From positions 1,488,001 through 1,552,000 of the forward strand of contig NZ_CP115483.1 in the NCBI RefSeq assembly GCF_027627455.1: DNA of 64,000 nt, read 5' to 3'. This document shows positions 8,634 through 17,571 of this stretch, piece after piece; the first letter of the stretch is position 1; the number at the start of each line of letters is the position of its first letter. The stretch is from Sphingobacterium sp. SYP-B4668. GTDB taxonomy: Bacteria; Bacteroidota; Bacteroidia; Sphingobacteriales; Sphingobacteriaceae. Under the pieces are notes generated by a model. That model was not told where the DNA came from and made no database searches. It saw only the letters and a list, made by a program, of their open reading frames with translations. Made by a program: the position numbers and the translations under genes.

Positions 8634-11048
8634 ATGCTACTAAAGAAATATTTGGTGATTGGTGCAATCTTTTTAGTTCAGCTTTGTGTGTGTGCACAAA
8701 ATAGTGAAGAATCTGTTAGCCTTAGAGAGATAAGTGGGACGATTAGAGATTCACTAAATTTGAAGGAACTAAAAGGCGTTACAATCACATTAATCGAAGA
8801 AAATAACCAAAAGATAATCGATATGCAGGTTACAGATGAAAGTGGAGATTTTACATTTTTCATGGACAAGAATATAACGTGTCAGATTAAAATTACAATG
8901 ATTGGCTATCGCACCAAATTGCTTCAAGATATAAAACAAGGTAACCTACCACCCAAGTTAGGGACGATTGTGCTATCGTATGATATCAAAGAGCTGGAAT
9001 CCGTGGAGATATCGGCCGTAAAACCCATACTGGAAAATAAATTGGATCGACTTATTGTACATGTTGAGCGAGATGCCATGTTAGATGGTGCTACTGCTTT
9101 GGATGCCTTACGAAAAGTACCAATGGTCGCGATAGATATGGAAGATCGCATCTCTTTGCGAAGCAATCAACAGGTGCAGATATTGATTAATGGAAAGCCT
9201 TCTGGTATGACGGGCAGTCATGTGGCAGATGCCTTACGTATGTTGTCAGCGAATCAGATACAAACAATCGAAGTGATGGTCCAGCCTACTGCAAAGTATG
9301 ATGCTGCAGGAGGTGGAGTAATTAATATCATCACAAAAAAGCGTATCCAGCAAAATTTACATGGCACTGTAGCTTCTACAATTGGTACACGGCAGGGAGA
9401 CTGGAATGCTGGCCTCAACTTTGGGGGAGAGAGAATAGGACTATCAACTCATATCGGAAATACCTGGAGCTGGCCAGTAATGACGCAGATTACATCTGAA
9501 CACCGCACGTCTGATGGAAGACTAGTTGCCTTTCAACATAACGATAGTAAGAATCGACGTCTTGGTTATCAAACTAATATAGTGATGGACTTCCAAGTGG
9601 ATACTAATAACACATTTACCTCTACCTTTAATTTTAACCAGTTTGCTATTCTCACCAAGAATAAAATTACAAACCCATATCACATGATTGATCTAGTGCC
9701 TATTCTCAACAATAGTAAGCAGATGTCTGGTGGCCTTGATTGGAGTTTGGATTATAGAAGAGGGTTAAGAATGAAAGGACAGGAACTCGCTATGTCAGTC
9801 CAACTATCTACAAGTAAAAATGATATGGATTTGTCCATAGACAGCCCTCCGCTCCTAGAAGAGGTACGTAACTCTGGGGCCAATAAAGAAAAAACATTAC
9901 AGATTGACTATGTACATCCAATTGGAATGACGAAAGTTGAATTGGGAGCTAAGGCTATTTTTCGAGATATTACGAGTGAAACCATACAAGGTATTCAAGT
10001 CGCCCAAGATCCATACCATGTATCCAATGATGAATCGTTGACCTATCGTCAGCAGGTTACAGCCGCTTACACTAGTCTAACTATGGACATCGGTAAAGAT
10101 ATTCAGGCTATTTATGGGCTACGGTATGAGCACACTTTTTTAGCTAACAATACCGATAAAGGAGCGGAAGGATTCGTACGTCGATATAATCATTTTATAC
10201 CCAATATAATCTTGGGCTACCAAGTCCATGAAAAGCTCGGGCTCAAGACCAGTTATAGCCAACGTATTGCCAGACCGAGTCTATATTTTTTAAATCCTTT
10301 TCTGAATACATCTGACCCGATTAATCACCAGCAAGGGAATCCAGCTTTGCGAGCCGAATTAGCTCATAATTTGGAACTTGCTGGTAATTTGATAGACAGA
10401 AATCTAATGATGAGCATGACCGTCTATTTTAGAAAAACGAGTGATATTATCGAATCAATTTATACACCTAGGAATCAGGGCAATCAGACCTTGATGCTGC
10501 AACACTTTGACAATATCGGCGAGGCTTATGTATACGGTATTAATATGTTTGCGTCAACCACCTTATTCAAAGTTTTGAGTTTTCGCGCTAATCTGGATTT
10601 CAATCTGCAAGAGATTAGACCCTATTCGCAATATACGTCGCATAGTATCTACGTAAATCGATGGTTGTCTAATTATAAATCTTTTGCTGGAGCTGCTGTA
10701 GATCTCAAGAAAGGTTACTTGGTCGAATCATATGTATTCTTTGATTCACCACAGCGTGTTTTTCAAGGCCACTATTCCGCGTTCAATTTGTGCACTTTTA
10801 CGGTCAAAAAGAAAATTGGTACAGATAACGGTACTGTAGGTCTTATCCTAGTAGATCCTTTCAGCGGAAGAAAAAATCTTCCATCGCACTTTAGGACGCC
10901 TACACATGAGCTGAATGGGAATTTTATACTTCCCTTTAGATCGTTAAGTGTAAGTCTTTCTTGGAAATTTGGCAAAGGGAAATACAGTTCACGAAATCGT
11001 AGAATTATCAACAGCGATCAGAAAATCGAGGGAAATACGGGTAGATAA
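8634..11048 (+). CDS. TonB-dependent-receptor-like outer-membrane beta-barrel protein
   Basis: 804 aa. A signal peptide ends near VCAQN. A carboxypeptidase-regulatory-like beta domain follows (about 30-115, VSLREISGTIRD to GYRTK), then a plug domain (about 130-235, with QVQILINGKPSG and AAGGGVINIITKK) and a C-terminal barrel of the OMP_b-brl_3 type. It is shorter than SusC proteins and has no SusD partner. Such proteins in Bacteroidota are often controlled by an adjacent LytTR pair; the cargo is unknown. The site at 8503-8532 and the divergent arrangement point to regulation by the pair at 6742-8468. The start ATG follows an A-rich leader with no clear Shine-Dalgarno, which is normal in this phylum. 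Confidence 0.88.
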   Translation: MLLKKYLVIGAIFLVQLCVCAQNSEESVSLREISGTIRDSLNLKELKGVTITLIEENNQKIIDMQVTDESGDFTFFMDKNITCQIKITMIGYRTKLLQDIKQGNLPPKLGTIVLSYDIKELESVEISAVKPILENKLDRLIVHVERDAMLDGATALDALRKVPMVAIDMEDRISLRSNQQVQILINGKPSGMTGSHVADALRMLSANQIQTIEVMVQPTAKYDAAGGGVINIITKKRIQQNLHGTVASTIGTRQGDWNAGLNFGGERIGLSTHIGNTWSWPVMTQITSEHRTSDGRLVAFQHNDSKNRRLGYQTNIVMDFQVDTNNTFTSTFNFNQFAILTKNKITNPYHMIDLVPILNNSKQMSGGLDWSLDYRRGLRMKGQELAMSVQLSTSKNDMDLSIDSPPLLEEVRNSGANKEKTLQIDYVHPIGMTKVELGAKAIFRDITSETIQGIQVAQDPYHVSNDESLTYRQQVTAAYTSLTMDIGKDIQAIYGLRYEHTFLANNTDKGAEGFVRRYNHFIPNIILGYQVHEKLGLKTSYSQRIARPSLYFLNPFLNTSDPINHQQGNPALRAELAHNLELAGNLIDRNLMMSMTVYFRKTSDIIESIYTPRNQGNQTLMLQHFDNIGEAYVYGINMFASTTLFKVLSFRANLDFNLQEIRPYSQYTSHSIYVNRWLSNYKSFAGAAVDLKKGYLVESYVFFDSPQRVFQGHYSAFNLCTFTVKKKIGTDNGTVGLILVDPFSGRKNLPSHFRTPTHELNGNFILPFRSLSVSLSWKFGKGKYSSRNRRIINSDQKIEGNTGR

Positions 11049-11065
11049 TGATTTCCTTTTTCATC

Positions 11066-11422
11066 CTAGATGCTCTGCCCGAAAGTAAGCAAATTGTTGT
11101 CTGGGTCGAGTAATGAAAATTCTTTTTGCCCCCAAGGTTTCGTTTGTAGATGACCCGCAGGATGTATCGCTACTCTCTTATCGAGAAGGGATTGATATAG
11201 TCCCTCAATGTCGTTAGTACGGATATAAATCTGTCCATAATTCTCCTTGGGGTCTAGATTTTTGAATGCGTAGAAATGAATCTCAATCGCGTCTCTTTTC
11301 ACCATTAAATATTCAGGATAGTCTGCCGTTCCCAATTCTTCAAAGCTTAGTCTATTTACATAGTATTCCTTTGTTGCGGTTTTATCCCGCATGGGTAATT
11401 TGGGGTTTACACTTGTCAACAT
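11066..11422 (-). CDS. glyoxalase/bleomycin-resistance (VOC) family protein
   Basis: 118 aa, the length of a single VOC-fold protein made of two beta-alpha-beta-beta-beta modules. Recognisable are the N-terminal DKTATKEYYVNRLSFEE segment, IEIHFYAFKNLDP, YIRTNDIEGLYQSL, and the C-terminal PWGQKEFSLLDPDNNLLTFGQ, the usual metal- or ligand-binding end. Family members include drug-binding resistance proteins, dioxygenases and isomerases, so the substrate cannot be named. The gene is convergent with the beta-barrel gene and 64 bp from the next minus-strand gene. Confidence 0.88.
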   Translation of the reverse strand: MLTSVNPKLPMRDKTATKEYYVNRLSFEELGTADYPEYLMVKRDAIEIHFYAFKNLDPKENYGQIYIRTNDIEGLYQSLLDKRVAIHPAGHLQTKPWGQKEFSLLDPDNNLLTFGQSI

Positions 11423-11486
11423 ATCTTTTTGTTTTTCTCTTTCTAAATTTACACAATGTTATGAAACGACCATCCCTTATGAAGAA

Positions 11487-11921
11487 CTAATGTTCGTTCC
11501 CTTTGTATATCCACATCGGAGAGGTTTGTCCGGCCCGACTGAAACCAACTTTCTCATAAAATTCAATGGCTTTGCCATCGGCTGTCAACATCTGCATGTG
11601 AAAATTGCCATATTTCTCCTGCATTTTGTTGACTATCATTTTCCCGATGCCGTTGCCTTGATAGAAAGGATGTACCAATAAATGTGGATAATAGACTACG
11701 AGGTATCCGTCAGAGATAGCATTCCCTATTCCTACTAGTTTGTTGCCGTCCCAAGCGGAGATTAAGGAATCGGAATTTATCAGCGCTTTGTACAGTTCAT
11801 TCGGTTTATCAGCAGCGCTCCATTTATTTGCGCTATAAAGATCAAGTATAGCCTCGAGTTCTATATCCCGAGTATCAGAGATTGTAATAGACATTGTATA
11901 ATGTTTGTGTGCGGTGTACAA
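11487..11921 (-). CDS. GNAT-family N-acetyltransferase
   Basis: 144 aa. The acetyl-CoA-binding motif A is present as LVHPFYQGNGIGKMIVNKM (about 81-99), preceded by the beta strands LVGIGNAISDGYLVVYYPH and followed by YEKVGFSRAG, the usual motif B end. This is the compact single-domain GNAT type that acetylates small molecules or protein amino groups. Nothing in the neighbourhood reveals the acceptor. Confidence 0.92.
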   Translation of the reverse strand: MYTAHKHYTMSITISDTRDIELEAILDLYSANKWSAADKPNELYKALINSDSLISAWDGNKLVGIGNAISDGYLVVYYPHLLVHPFYQGNGIGKMIVNKMQEKYGNFHMQMLTADGKAIEFYEKVGFSRAGQTSPMWIYKGNEH

Positions 11922-11991
11922 AGTGTTCGAAATCCTATTTTATTCCAATAAAGTTAAAATTTTTGAATGAATTTTGTAAATCTATGTAATG

Positions 11992-12411
11992 CTAGGAGAA
12001 GTTGTACCTCTTATGGGTATAGGGTTGATGGACATAGTAGTAAAACATGCCTCCCAAAAAATATACGACTACATCCCATAAATCGGAGGTATGATGGATG
12101 GTAAATTCTGGCATCATCCATTCAAAGACATATGAAGTAGCAAGTGAGATGAGTAAAATCTGAAATAGTGGATAGCGGAAAGGTTTTTTAGTTTGGAGAA
12201 AGTAGATACCAACGGCTTGAGACACGTGAATTATAAGTGGAACGAATACAAAGTCGGTTAACCAGTTGTTGAGTAAAGGGATAGGGTGTCCACCTTGTCT
12301 AGTAAAGCGAATGAGTATCCAGCTGATGGAATAGCCAATAAAATAGCTATCGTCCAAGAGATAAACTAATGCACGAACGAAACGGCTACAAGCATGGCTA
12401 ACGCTCCACAT
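11992..12411 (-). CDS. small integral membrane protein, VanZ-like hypothetical
   Basis: About 139 aa if the ATG at 12411 is used; another in-frame ATG lies at 12438. Either start overlaps the upstream 61-aa gene, which ends at 12366, so translational coupling is likely and the exact start is uncertain. Four hydrophobic segments are visible (IGYSISWILI, DFVFVPLIIHVS, FQILLISLAT, VVVYFLGGMFYYY). The layout of a short hairpin, a D-F-x-x-x-P loop and a late SDLWDVVVYFLG segment resembles uncharacterised Bacteroidota membrane proteins sometimes called VanZ-like. No function is known. Confidence 0.7.
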   Translation of the reverse strand: MWSVSHACSRFVRALVYLLDDSYFIGYSISWILIRFTRQGGHPIPLLNNWLTDFVFVPLIIHVSQAVGIYFLQTKKPFRYPLFQILLISLATSYVFEWMMPEFTIHHTSDLWDVVVYFLGGMFYYYVHQPYTHKRYNFS

Positions 12412-12551
12412 GTCATCAGTATCAAAAACATATACCACCCAATTGCTTTTTGCTTTTTCTGGAAGGATGAATCCTCAGGGCTATTTTCAAATAGGGTCTC
12501 GCGAATCTCCTTTAGATTTCTGGATAACCAACCCTTTTTTCTTTCAGTCAT
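12366..12551 (-). CDS. 61-aa single-pass membrane protein
   Basis: The longer frame reaching 12746 includes non-coding sequence; the start at 12551 (MTERKKGWLS) is preferred because it follows a perfect TAnnTTTG box at 12569-12576 (minus strand). The protein has a charged 35-residue N-terminus (RNLKEIRETLFENSPED) and one C-terminal transmembrane helix (GWYMFLILMTCGALAMLV). Its 3' end overlaps the next membrane-protein gene. A palindrome upstream and the divergent TetR gene suggest it is the regulated target. Function unknown. Confidence 0.65.
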   Translation of the reverse strand: MTERKKGWLSRNLKEIRETLFENSPEDSSFQKKQKAIGWYMFLILMTCGALAMLVAVSFVH

Positions 12552-12568
12552 ATACCTGCTATTTATTG

Positions 12569-12576
12569 CAAAAATA
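12569..12576 (-). promoter_or_regulatory. -7 promoter box of the small membrane-protein operon
   Basis: On the minus strand this reads TATTTTTG, a full match to the Bacteroidota -7 consensus TAnnTTTG, 17 bp upstream of the start at 12551. The palindrome at 12594-12609 lies immediately upstream of it. Confidence 0.5.
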
Positions 12577-12593
12577 CACATTCTTTCTTTAAT

Positions 12594-12609
12594 TAGAACA
12601 TTTGTTCTA
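12594..12609. promoter_or_regulatory. TetR-type operator candidate
   Basis: TAGAACATTTGTTCTA is an exact inverted repeat (7-bp arms, 2-bp centre). It lies between two divergent -7 boxes, overlapping the one that faces the TetR gene, an ideal place for a repressor acting in both directions. Confidence 0.6.
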
Positions 12610-12615
12610 TTTTTG
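12608..12615 (+). promoter_or_regulatory. -7 promoter box of the TetR gene
   Basis: TATTTTTG matches TAnnTTTG on the plus strand, 92 bp before the TetR ATG. Its first two bases are inside the palindrome at 12594-12609, consistent with autorepression. Confidence 0.45.
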
Positions 12616-12707
12616 ACAAAAAAATAGTTGAAGGAATGACATGAGCTTCGATACACGCTGTCCAATCTGATGACGCGACCTCTAATCGACATTAAAAAAT
12701 GTAATAG

Positions 12708-13292
12708 ATGAAAACAAGTGATAAGATTTTGGATGTAGCCCGGCAACTTTTTAATGAATCGGGAATTCGGAATACAACGACAAGGGGTATAGCGGTTACA
12801 ATGGCTATTAGTCCTGGAAATCTACACTACCATTTTAAACATACCGAAGATATCGTCATTGCGCTTTTTCGTCAGTTGATAGATTGGTATGATCATATTA
12901 TTGAACAGGTTCAATACTTAAGCTTGGAATGTATTGATGACTTAATCCCAATTTTAGAGTTGATATATGAAAAAATGGACGAATTCCGATTCCTGTTTCT
13001 ACATTTCGTAGAAATTGGGATTTGGATACCTGATATACGAATAGATTATCAACACCTTGTTGCAAAGCGAGAAAATCAATTCATAAATTGGTTGGAGCGA
13101 TTGGAAGAACAGGGAGTATTAGTAACACTATCCCCTCAAATAAAGACTAATTTGGTGAAAAAGCTATTTATAGTTGGTGATTTTTGGATGTCCTATAATA
13201 CGCTTTCCTATCGGTATTCAGGTATTGAAGCCAAGAAGGATTATGTTGACACCATGATGTCTCTGTTGTTACCTTACGTAAAAGACAGATAA
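12708..13292 (+). CDS. TetR/AcrR-family transcriptional regulator
   Basis: 194 aa. The N-terminal helix-turn-helix (about 1-50) is typical: ILDVARQLFNESGIRNTTTRG, then MAISPGNLHYHFKHTEDI. The remainder is an all-helical ligand-binding and dimerisation domain. TetR proteins repress neighbouring genes until a ligand is bound. The palindrome at 12594-12609 and the flanking divergent promoters make autoregulation and control of the 61-aa membrane protein gene the simplest model. The permease gene at 13444 follows on the same strand after 151 bp and could be a second target. The ligand is unknown. Confidence 0.93.
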   Translation: MKTSDKILDVARQLFNESGIRNTTTRGIAVTMAISPGNLHYHFKHTEDIVIALFRQLIDWYDHIIEQVQYLSLECIDDLIPILELIYEKMDEFRFLFLHFVEIGIWIPDIRIDYQHLVAKRENQFINWLERLEEQGVLVTLSPQIKTNLVKKLFIVGDFWMSYNTLSYRYSGIEAKKDYVDTMMSLLLPYVKDR

Positions 13293-13297
13293 GAAAT

Positions 13298-13318
13298 CCA
13301 CTGTCCGAAAGTGGACAT
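13298..13318. promoter_or_regulatory. inverted repeat between TetR and permease genes
   Basis: TCCACT-N7-AGTGGA (13298-13316) overlaps TGTCC-N6-GGACA (13303-13318). No T run follows, so it looks more like an operator or leader hairpin for the permease than a terminator. Confidence 0.3.
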
Positions 13319-13443
13319 CCAATTGTGCGATGGCGAACACCTAGTGGTATTGGTGTCGTCTCAATGTTTTGAATAACAGTGTTTTACTTTTTGGCCGATA
13401 TATTGTTCGCAGGTATGATGAACGGAAATTCAGTAATTGTACC

Positions 13444-15855
13444 ATGATAAAGAACTACTTCAAAATCGCTTGGCGTAATCTCAGAAGGCAACTGACCTTC
13501 TCCTTGATTAATATTGTAGGCTTGGCTATTGGATTAGCGACTTGCATTTTGATTAGTATGTATGTTTTGGATGAATGGAGTTACGATCGTTTTCATGCTC
13601 ATGCAAATCGAATTGTTCGGGTTGTTTTTAAGGGTACTGTCCCTGGCGGCAAACTCAATGAAGCCCATGTCATGCCGCCTGTTGCCCAGGCTCTGAAGAT
13701 CGAATTTCCAGAGGTTGAGGAGACGGTACGTATACGCTCAGGCGGACGTCCTAAGTTTGTCATAGCCGACAAGCTTTTTTACGAAGAGGATATGGCTTTT
13801 GTTGATCCGACTATTTTTAAGGTTTTCTCTCTACCCCTTGTTGAAGGTGATTCCCAAACGGCTTTGATTGAACCTAACACTGTTATTCTTTCGGAATCCA
13901 CTGCCGAAAGGTACTTTGGGACCACGCAGGTTGTAGGGCGTTCGCTGACAGTTGAGGATGATGCCAAGACTAATTTGACTATTACTGGGGTAATGCGTAA
14001 CATTCCATCCAACTCCCATTTTCAATTTGATATGTTGATTTCCATGGCCAGTTTTTCTGGTGCGCAATCAACATCTTGGATGGAGTCCGAATTTTTCACC
14101 TATCTACTTCTTCGTGAGGGTACTGATTTTAGACAGATGGAAAGCAAATTGCCAACCATTTTTGAAAAATATGCAGGTCCACAAGTACCCGAAGCATTTG
14201 GGATGAGCTACACAGCCTTTCGTCAAATGGGGAATAAGATCGGTCTCTATCTCCAACCCCTCACCGATATTCATTTGTATTCAGACTTTGCCTATGATCT
14301 AGGGTTGTCAGGAGATATCCGCTATGTATATATTTTTGGATCCATAGCGGTATTTATGCTTATCATTGCCTGCATCAATTTCATGAATCTATCTACAGCG
14401 GGCGCATCCAAACGCGCGAAGGAGGTTGGTATACGCAAAGTGTTAGGGTCTAGTCGAAAGGCACTCGTTCTTCAGTTTTTTGCAGAATCCTCGATGTTGG
14501 TTTTCATCAGTTTGCTTTTAGCCCTAGGACTGGTTGCTGCTGGTTTACCCTTATTCAATAAGCTTTCCGGTAAAGCATTTGACGTGACAGTATTCCAACA
14601 TTTTTGGGTTTTTCCAGCAATCTTATGTTTTGGTCTCGTCATCGGTGCCCTAGCAGGGAGTTATCCAGCACTTTTCTTGTCATCTTTTAAGCCGATTAGG
14701 GTCCTAAAAGGGAAGTTGTTTCCAGAAAAGAGAGATGTCGGTCTGCGTGGAAGTTTGGTCGTTTTCCAATTTTTTATTTCCATCTGTTTACTCATCTGTA
14801 CTGTGGTCGTTTATCAACAGCTTCTTTACATTCAGCAGAAGAAATTGGGATATGATAAGAGCCAAATCTTGATTATCCAAAGTTGGCCGCTTGGTAAAAG
14901 TGAGGGTGCCTTTTATGCAAAGTTGATGCAAGATTCACGTATTCTTCATGCCACACATTCCCATTACATCCCTGCGGGTCCAACAGCCAATAATAATTTC
15001 TTTGTCCATTCCCAATCCGCTCCTCATGAATGGGTAAAAACGTTACGCTACGATGTCGATGAGCACTATATTCCTACGTTGGGAATAGAAATGAAAAGTG
15101 GACGTAATTTCTCTAACACCTATGGTACAGATTCTTTGAGCGTTATCCTGAATGTAACTGCAGCCAAGACTTTTGGATGGAATGAACAAGAAGCTCTTGA
15201 GCAGACCATTATCAATAAAGATCATCAAGTATATCGTGTCGTAGGTGTTGTTAAGGACTTTCATTTTAAATCACTGCATGAATCCATATCGCCATTAGTC
15301 ATGATTATGCAAAAAACCACGGGAAATTTGTTAATAAAGGTGAAGACAGAAGATATGACTGCAATTTTGAATTCGTTGAAAAAACAATATGAATCTTTTC
15401 GTCCCGACTTTCCGTTTACCTATTCTTTTCTTGACGATCGGATTAATGACACATACCAGTCTGAGATCAAGACAGCCTATCTGCTTGGTATATTCGCTGG
15501 ATTGACTATTTTCGTTGCCTGCTTAGGCTTGTTCGGCTTAGCGATGTATACGGCTAATCAACGTACAAAAGAAATCGGTATACGAAAAGTATTAGGTGCC
15601 TCTGTTCCCAATATCCTTCATCTTTTATCCAAGGATTTTATTAAACTTGTGCTTATTGCGCTCATGGTTGCTACTCCGATTACTTGGTGGATCATGCAAA
15701 AATGGTTAGATGGATTTGCCTATCGAATAGAAATTCCTTGGTGGTCTTTTGTGATATCGGGGTTTGGCGCAATTATTATCGCTTTGTTTACAATTGGCTT
15801 TCAAGCAATGAAAACTGCGATTGCTAATCCTGTGGATAGTCTACGAAATGAGTAA
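13444..15855 (+). CDS. MacB/FtsX-type ABC transporter permease
   Basis: About 803 aa from the ATG at 13444 (MIKNYFKIAWRNLRRQ); the reading frame extends to an ATG at 13369, but the added residues do not resemble the family. It has the double FtsX organisation common in Bacteroidota: an N-terminal membrane helix, a MacB-like periplasmic domain, three helices with RAKEVGIRKVLGSSR (about 345), then a second periplasmic domain and a final set of helices with RTKEIGIRKVLGAS (about 723). No ATPase gene is next to it, so the energising subunit is encoded elsewhere. Such permeases act in mechanotransmission-type export of peptides, antimicrobials or lipoproteins; the substrate is unknown. Upstream TetR control is plausible. 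Confidence 0.92.
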   Translation: MIKNYFKIAWRNLRRQLTFSLINIVGLAIGLATCILISMYVLDEWSYDRFHAHANRIVRVVFKGTVPGGKLNEAHVMPPVAQALKIEFPEVEETVRIRSGGRPKFVIADKLFYEEDMAFVDPTIFKVFSLPLVEGDSQTALIEPNTVILSESTAERYFGTTQVVGRSLTVEDDAKTNLTITGVMRNIPSNSHFQFDMLISMASFSGAQSTSWMESEFFTYLLLREGTDFRQMESKLPTIFEKYAGPQVPEAFGMSYTAFRQMGNKIGLYLQPLTDIHLYSDFAYDLGLSGDIRYVYIFGSIAVFMLIIACINFMNLSTAGASKRAKEVGIRKVLGSSRKALVLQFFAESSMLVFISLLLALGLVAAGLPLFNKLSGKAFDVTVFQHFWVFPAILCFGLVIGALAGSYPALFLSSFKPIRVLKGKLFPEKRDVGLRGSLVVFQFFISICLLICTVVVYQQLLYIQQKKLGYDKSQILIIQSWPLGKSEGAFYAKLMQDSRILHATHSHYIPAGPTANNNFFVHSQSAPHEWVKTLRYDVDEHYIPTLGIEMKSGRNFSNTYGTDSLSVILNVTAAKTFGWNEQEALEQTIINKDHQVYRVVGVVKDFHFKSLHESISPLVMIMQKTTGNLLIKVKTEDMTAILNSLKKQYESFRPDFPFTYSFLDDRINDTYQSEIKTAYLLGIFAGLTIFVACLGLFGLAMYTANQRTKEIGIRKVLGASVPNILHLLSKDFIKLVLIALMVATPITWWIMQKWLDGFAYRIEIPWWSFVISGFGAIIIALFTIGFQAMKTAIANPVDSLRNE

Positions 15856-15978
15856 ATTGAACGGATCAAAAGCGAGTGATAATCTGCCCAATGCTTTCCA
15901 TTTACAAAAATGAATAGTATCCTGTTATTAAGTAGTTGTCAGCGTTGAATGCCATCGTAAATTTTTCTCAGTACGGAT

Positions 15979-17199
15979 TTAATTGTTTATATCCAGTAAT
16001 CGATCTCTTACTAAAAGGCAAGCTCCAATCACACCTGCTTTCTCCTGTAATTCTGAAAGTTTAATTTTCGTATCCGTACTCACTAAGTTTAGTGAATATT
16101 TGTTGATTGCGCTCTTAATAGGGAGCAGTATGTAATCGTGAGTTCGAGCCAATGAACCGCCTAATACGATCAGCTGCGGATTGTATAGGTTTATTAACAT
16201 GGCTATTGCTCGCCCCAGCTTTCCACCAATCTCGGCTAACAGCTCAATCGCCAATACATCGTCATTTTGTACAGCTTCGAGAATATGTTTCAATTTGATG
16301 TCATCTGGGTCTATGGTCTTGGTCAATGTACTAGCATAACCTTCTCTTATTTTTTGAATAAAGAGGTTATTCAGTGCTCGTCCTGAAGCTTCTGTTTCTA
16401 AGCAACCCTTTTTTCCACAGTGACATAAAATTTCGTTGTCGAATAAAGGAATATGCCCGAATTCGCCAGCAAATCCCGATTCCCCGTAGTAGATGTGACC
16501 GTTGATTAACGTTCCCATTCCAATACCATAATCTAGGTTCAAGAAAAGGACATTCTTTTCTTGCTTCACAACTCCCGCCATGAACTCGCCGTAGGCCATA
16601 GCCCTTGAATCGTTTTCGATGAAGGTCTTTATTTTTAATGTATCTTCCAAATATTTGCTTAGCGGCGTCTCGCTGAAGTGAAAAAAACTGTAACTGTAGC
16701 CGGTCTTGTAGTTAATCCGACCACTAAGATTCAGACCCAAAGCTAAGATTTTGTCTTTTGGAACCCCTGATTTTTTGATAAAGTTCTTAATAATTTGACA
16801 TAGGTCATCAAGAGACTCTTGACTATTGGCGAGTTGGTAAGGAAGGTTCTCCGCAATAGAAACAATAGTCTTGTTTAAATCTATCAATCCTATATTTACA
16901 TGATTGTGTTTCACATCAACACCTACAAAGAAACCAGACGTAGGTACTAAACCATACATATTCGGCTTGCGTCCGCTGAGTGTCGTTGATTTCCCATAAT
17001 CTTTAACCAATCCGTCTTCTATCAGTTCATTGATTACATTGGTCACCTTAGGTACACTTAGTTTCAACTCTTTGCTCAGTTCGGCAATGGTGCTGTTTCC
17101 GTCGTTTGAGAGTATAGCAATTATGTTCTTCTTAATGGAGTTGTTCTTATAAGCAACTCCAGAAACGTTTTCGTTTTCTATTTCTTCAAAAAATGTCAT
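15979..17199 (-). CDS. ROK-family transcriptional regulator
   Basis: About 406 aa from the ATG at 17199. An alternative ATG at 17229 is less likely because a TAGTTTTG promoter box lies at 17218-17225. Residues about 20-75 form a winged helix (NNSIKKNIIAIL, LKLSVPKVTNVINELIEDG). The ROK sugar-kinase-like domain follows, with FVGVDVKHNHVNIGLID, the retained END aspartate near 197 and the zinc site GHIP plus CHCGKKGC (about 249-266). ROK regulators such as NagC and XylR bind sugars or sugar phosphates. Divergent from the sugar transporter and epimerase operon, this one most likely controls it, with an amino sugar or its phosphate as a plausible effector. Confidence 0.92.
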   Translation of the reverse strand: MTFFEEIENENVSGVAYKNNSIKKNIIAILSNDGNSTIAELSKELKLSVPKVTNVINELIEDGLVKDYGKSTTLSGRKPNMYGLVPTSGFFVGVDVKHNHVNIGLIDLNKTIVSIAENLPYQLANSQESLDDLCQIIKNFIKKSGVPKDKILALGLNLSGRINYKTGYSYSFFHFSETPLSKYLEDTLKIKTFIENDSRAMAYGEFMAGVVKQEKNVLFLNLDYGIGMGTLINGHIYYGESGFAGEFGHIPLFDNEILCHCGKKGCLETEASGRALNNLFIQKIREGYASTLTKTIDPDDIKLKHILEAVQNDDVLAIELLAEIGGKLGRAIAMLINLYNPQLIVLGGSLARTHDYILLPIKSAINKYSLNLVSTDTKIKLSELQEKAGVIGACLLVRDRLLDINN

Positions 17200-17571
17200 G
17201 ATTCCTATTAAGTTTAGCAAAACTAACAAATAAAACTGTACATATTTAATTTTGTGTTCAGTAATCGTTAATTCATCATTATTATTTATATCTGATGGGT
17301 CAATCTTAAAATAAAATAATAAACAACGGTTGATATATTAAATTTTATTTTTAATTTAGCCCTTGAAATTGTTCGAACCCTTATCTCCGTATAGAAATAT
17401 AAGATAGAACGAAATACCAAGTAACTGTGTAAATATTATGAATAGAAGCAATAGAAGCAGAATTTTTATGGTAGTCGAGTTTGTTACACTCCAATATGTT
17501 AGAAGTTTTGTTTGAAAAACAACGTAAAACCTTATACTATATAATAACCTGAAAAAAACGAACCTAATAAA
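17200..17571. promoter_or_regulatory. divergent control region of ROK gene and transporter operon
   Basis: This 372-bp AT-rich stretch separates the ROK regulator and the transporter gene. On the minus strand TAGTTTTG (17218-17225) matches the -7 consensus for the ROK gene; on the plus strand TAATTTTG (17247-17254) does too, but far from the transporter start. TAAATT-N8-AATTTA (17339-17358) is a weak operator candidate. No coding sequence is convincing here. Confidence 0.35.

Noticed and set aside
12552..12746. N-terminal extension of the 61-aa membrane protein up to 12746
   Set aside because: The extension spans the palindrome and both promoter boxes and overlaps the divergent TetR start; its translation does not look like protein.
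13369..13443. Longer N-terminus of the permease from the ATG at 13369
   Set aside because: FtsX-type proteins of this kind begin with MIKNYFKIAWRNL; the extra 25 residues are not family-like and would disturb membrane insertion.
15856..15978. A terminator between the convergent permease and ROK genes
   Set aside because: No inverted repeat with adequate pairing and T run was found in this spacer.
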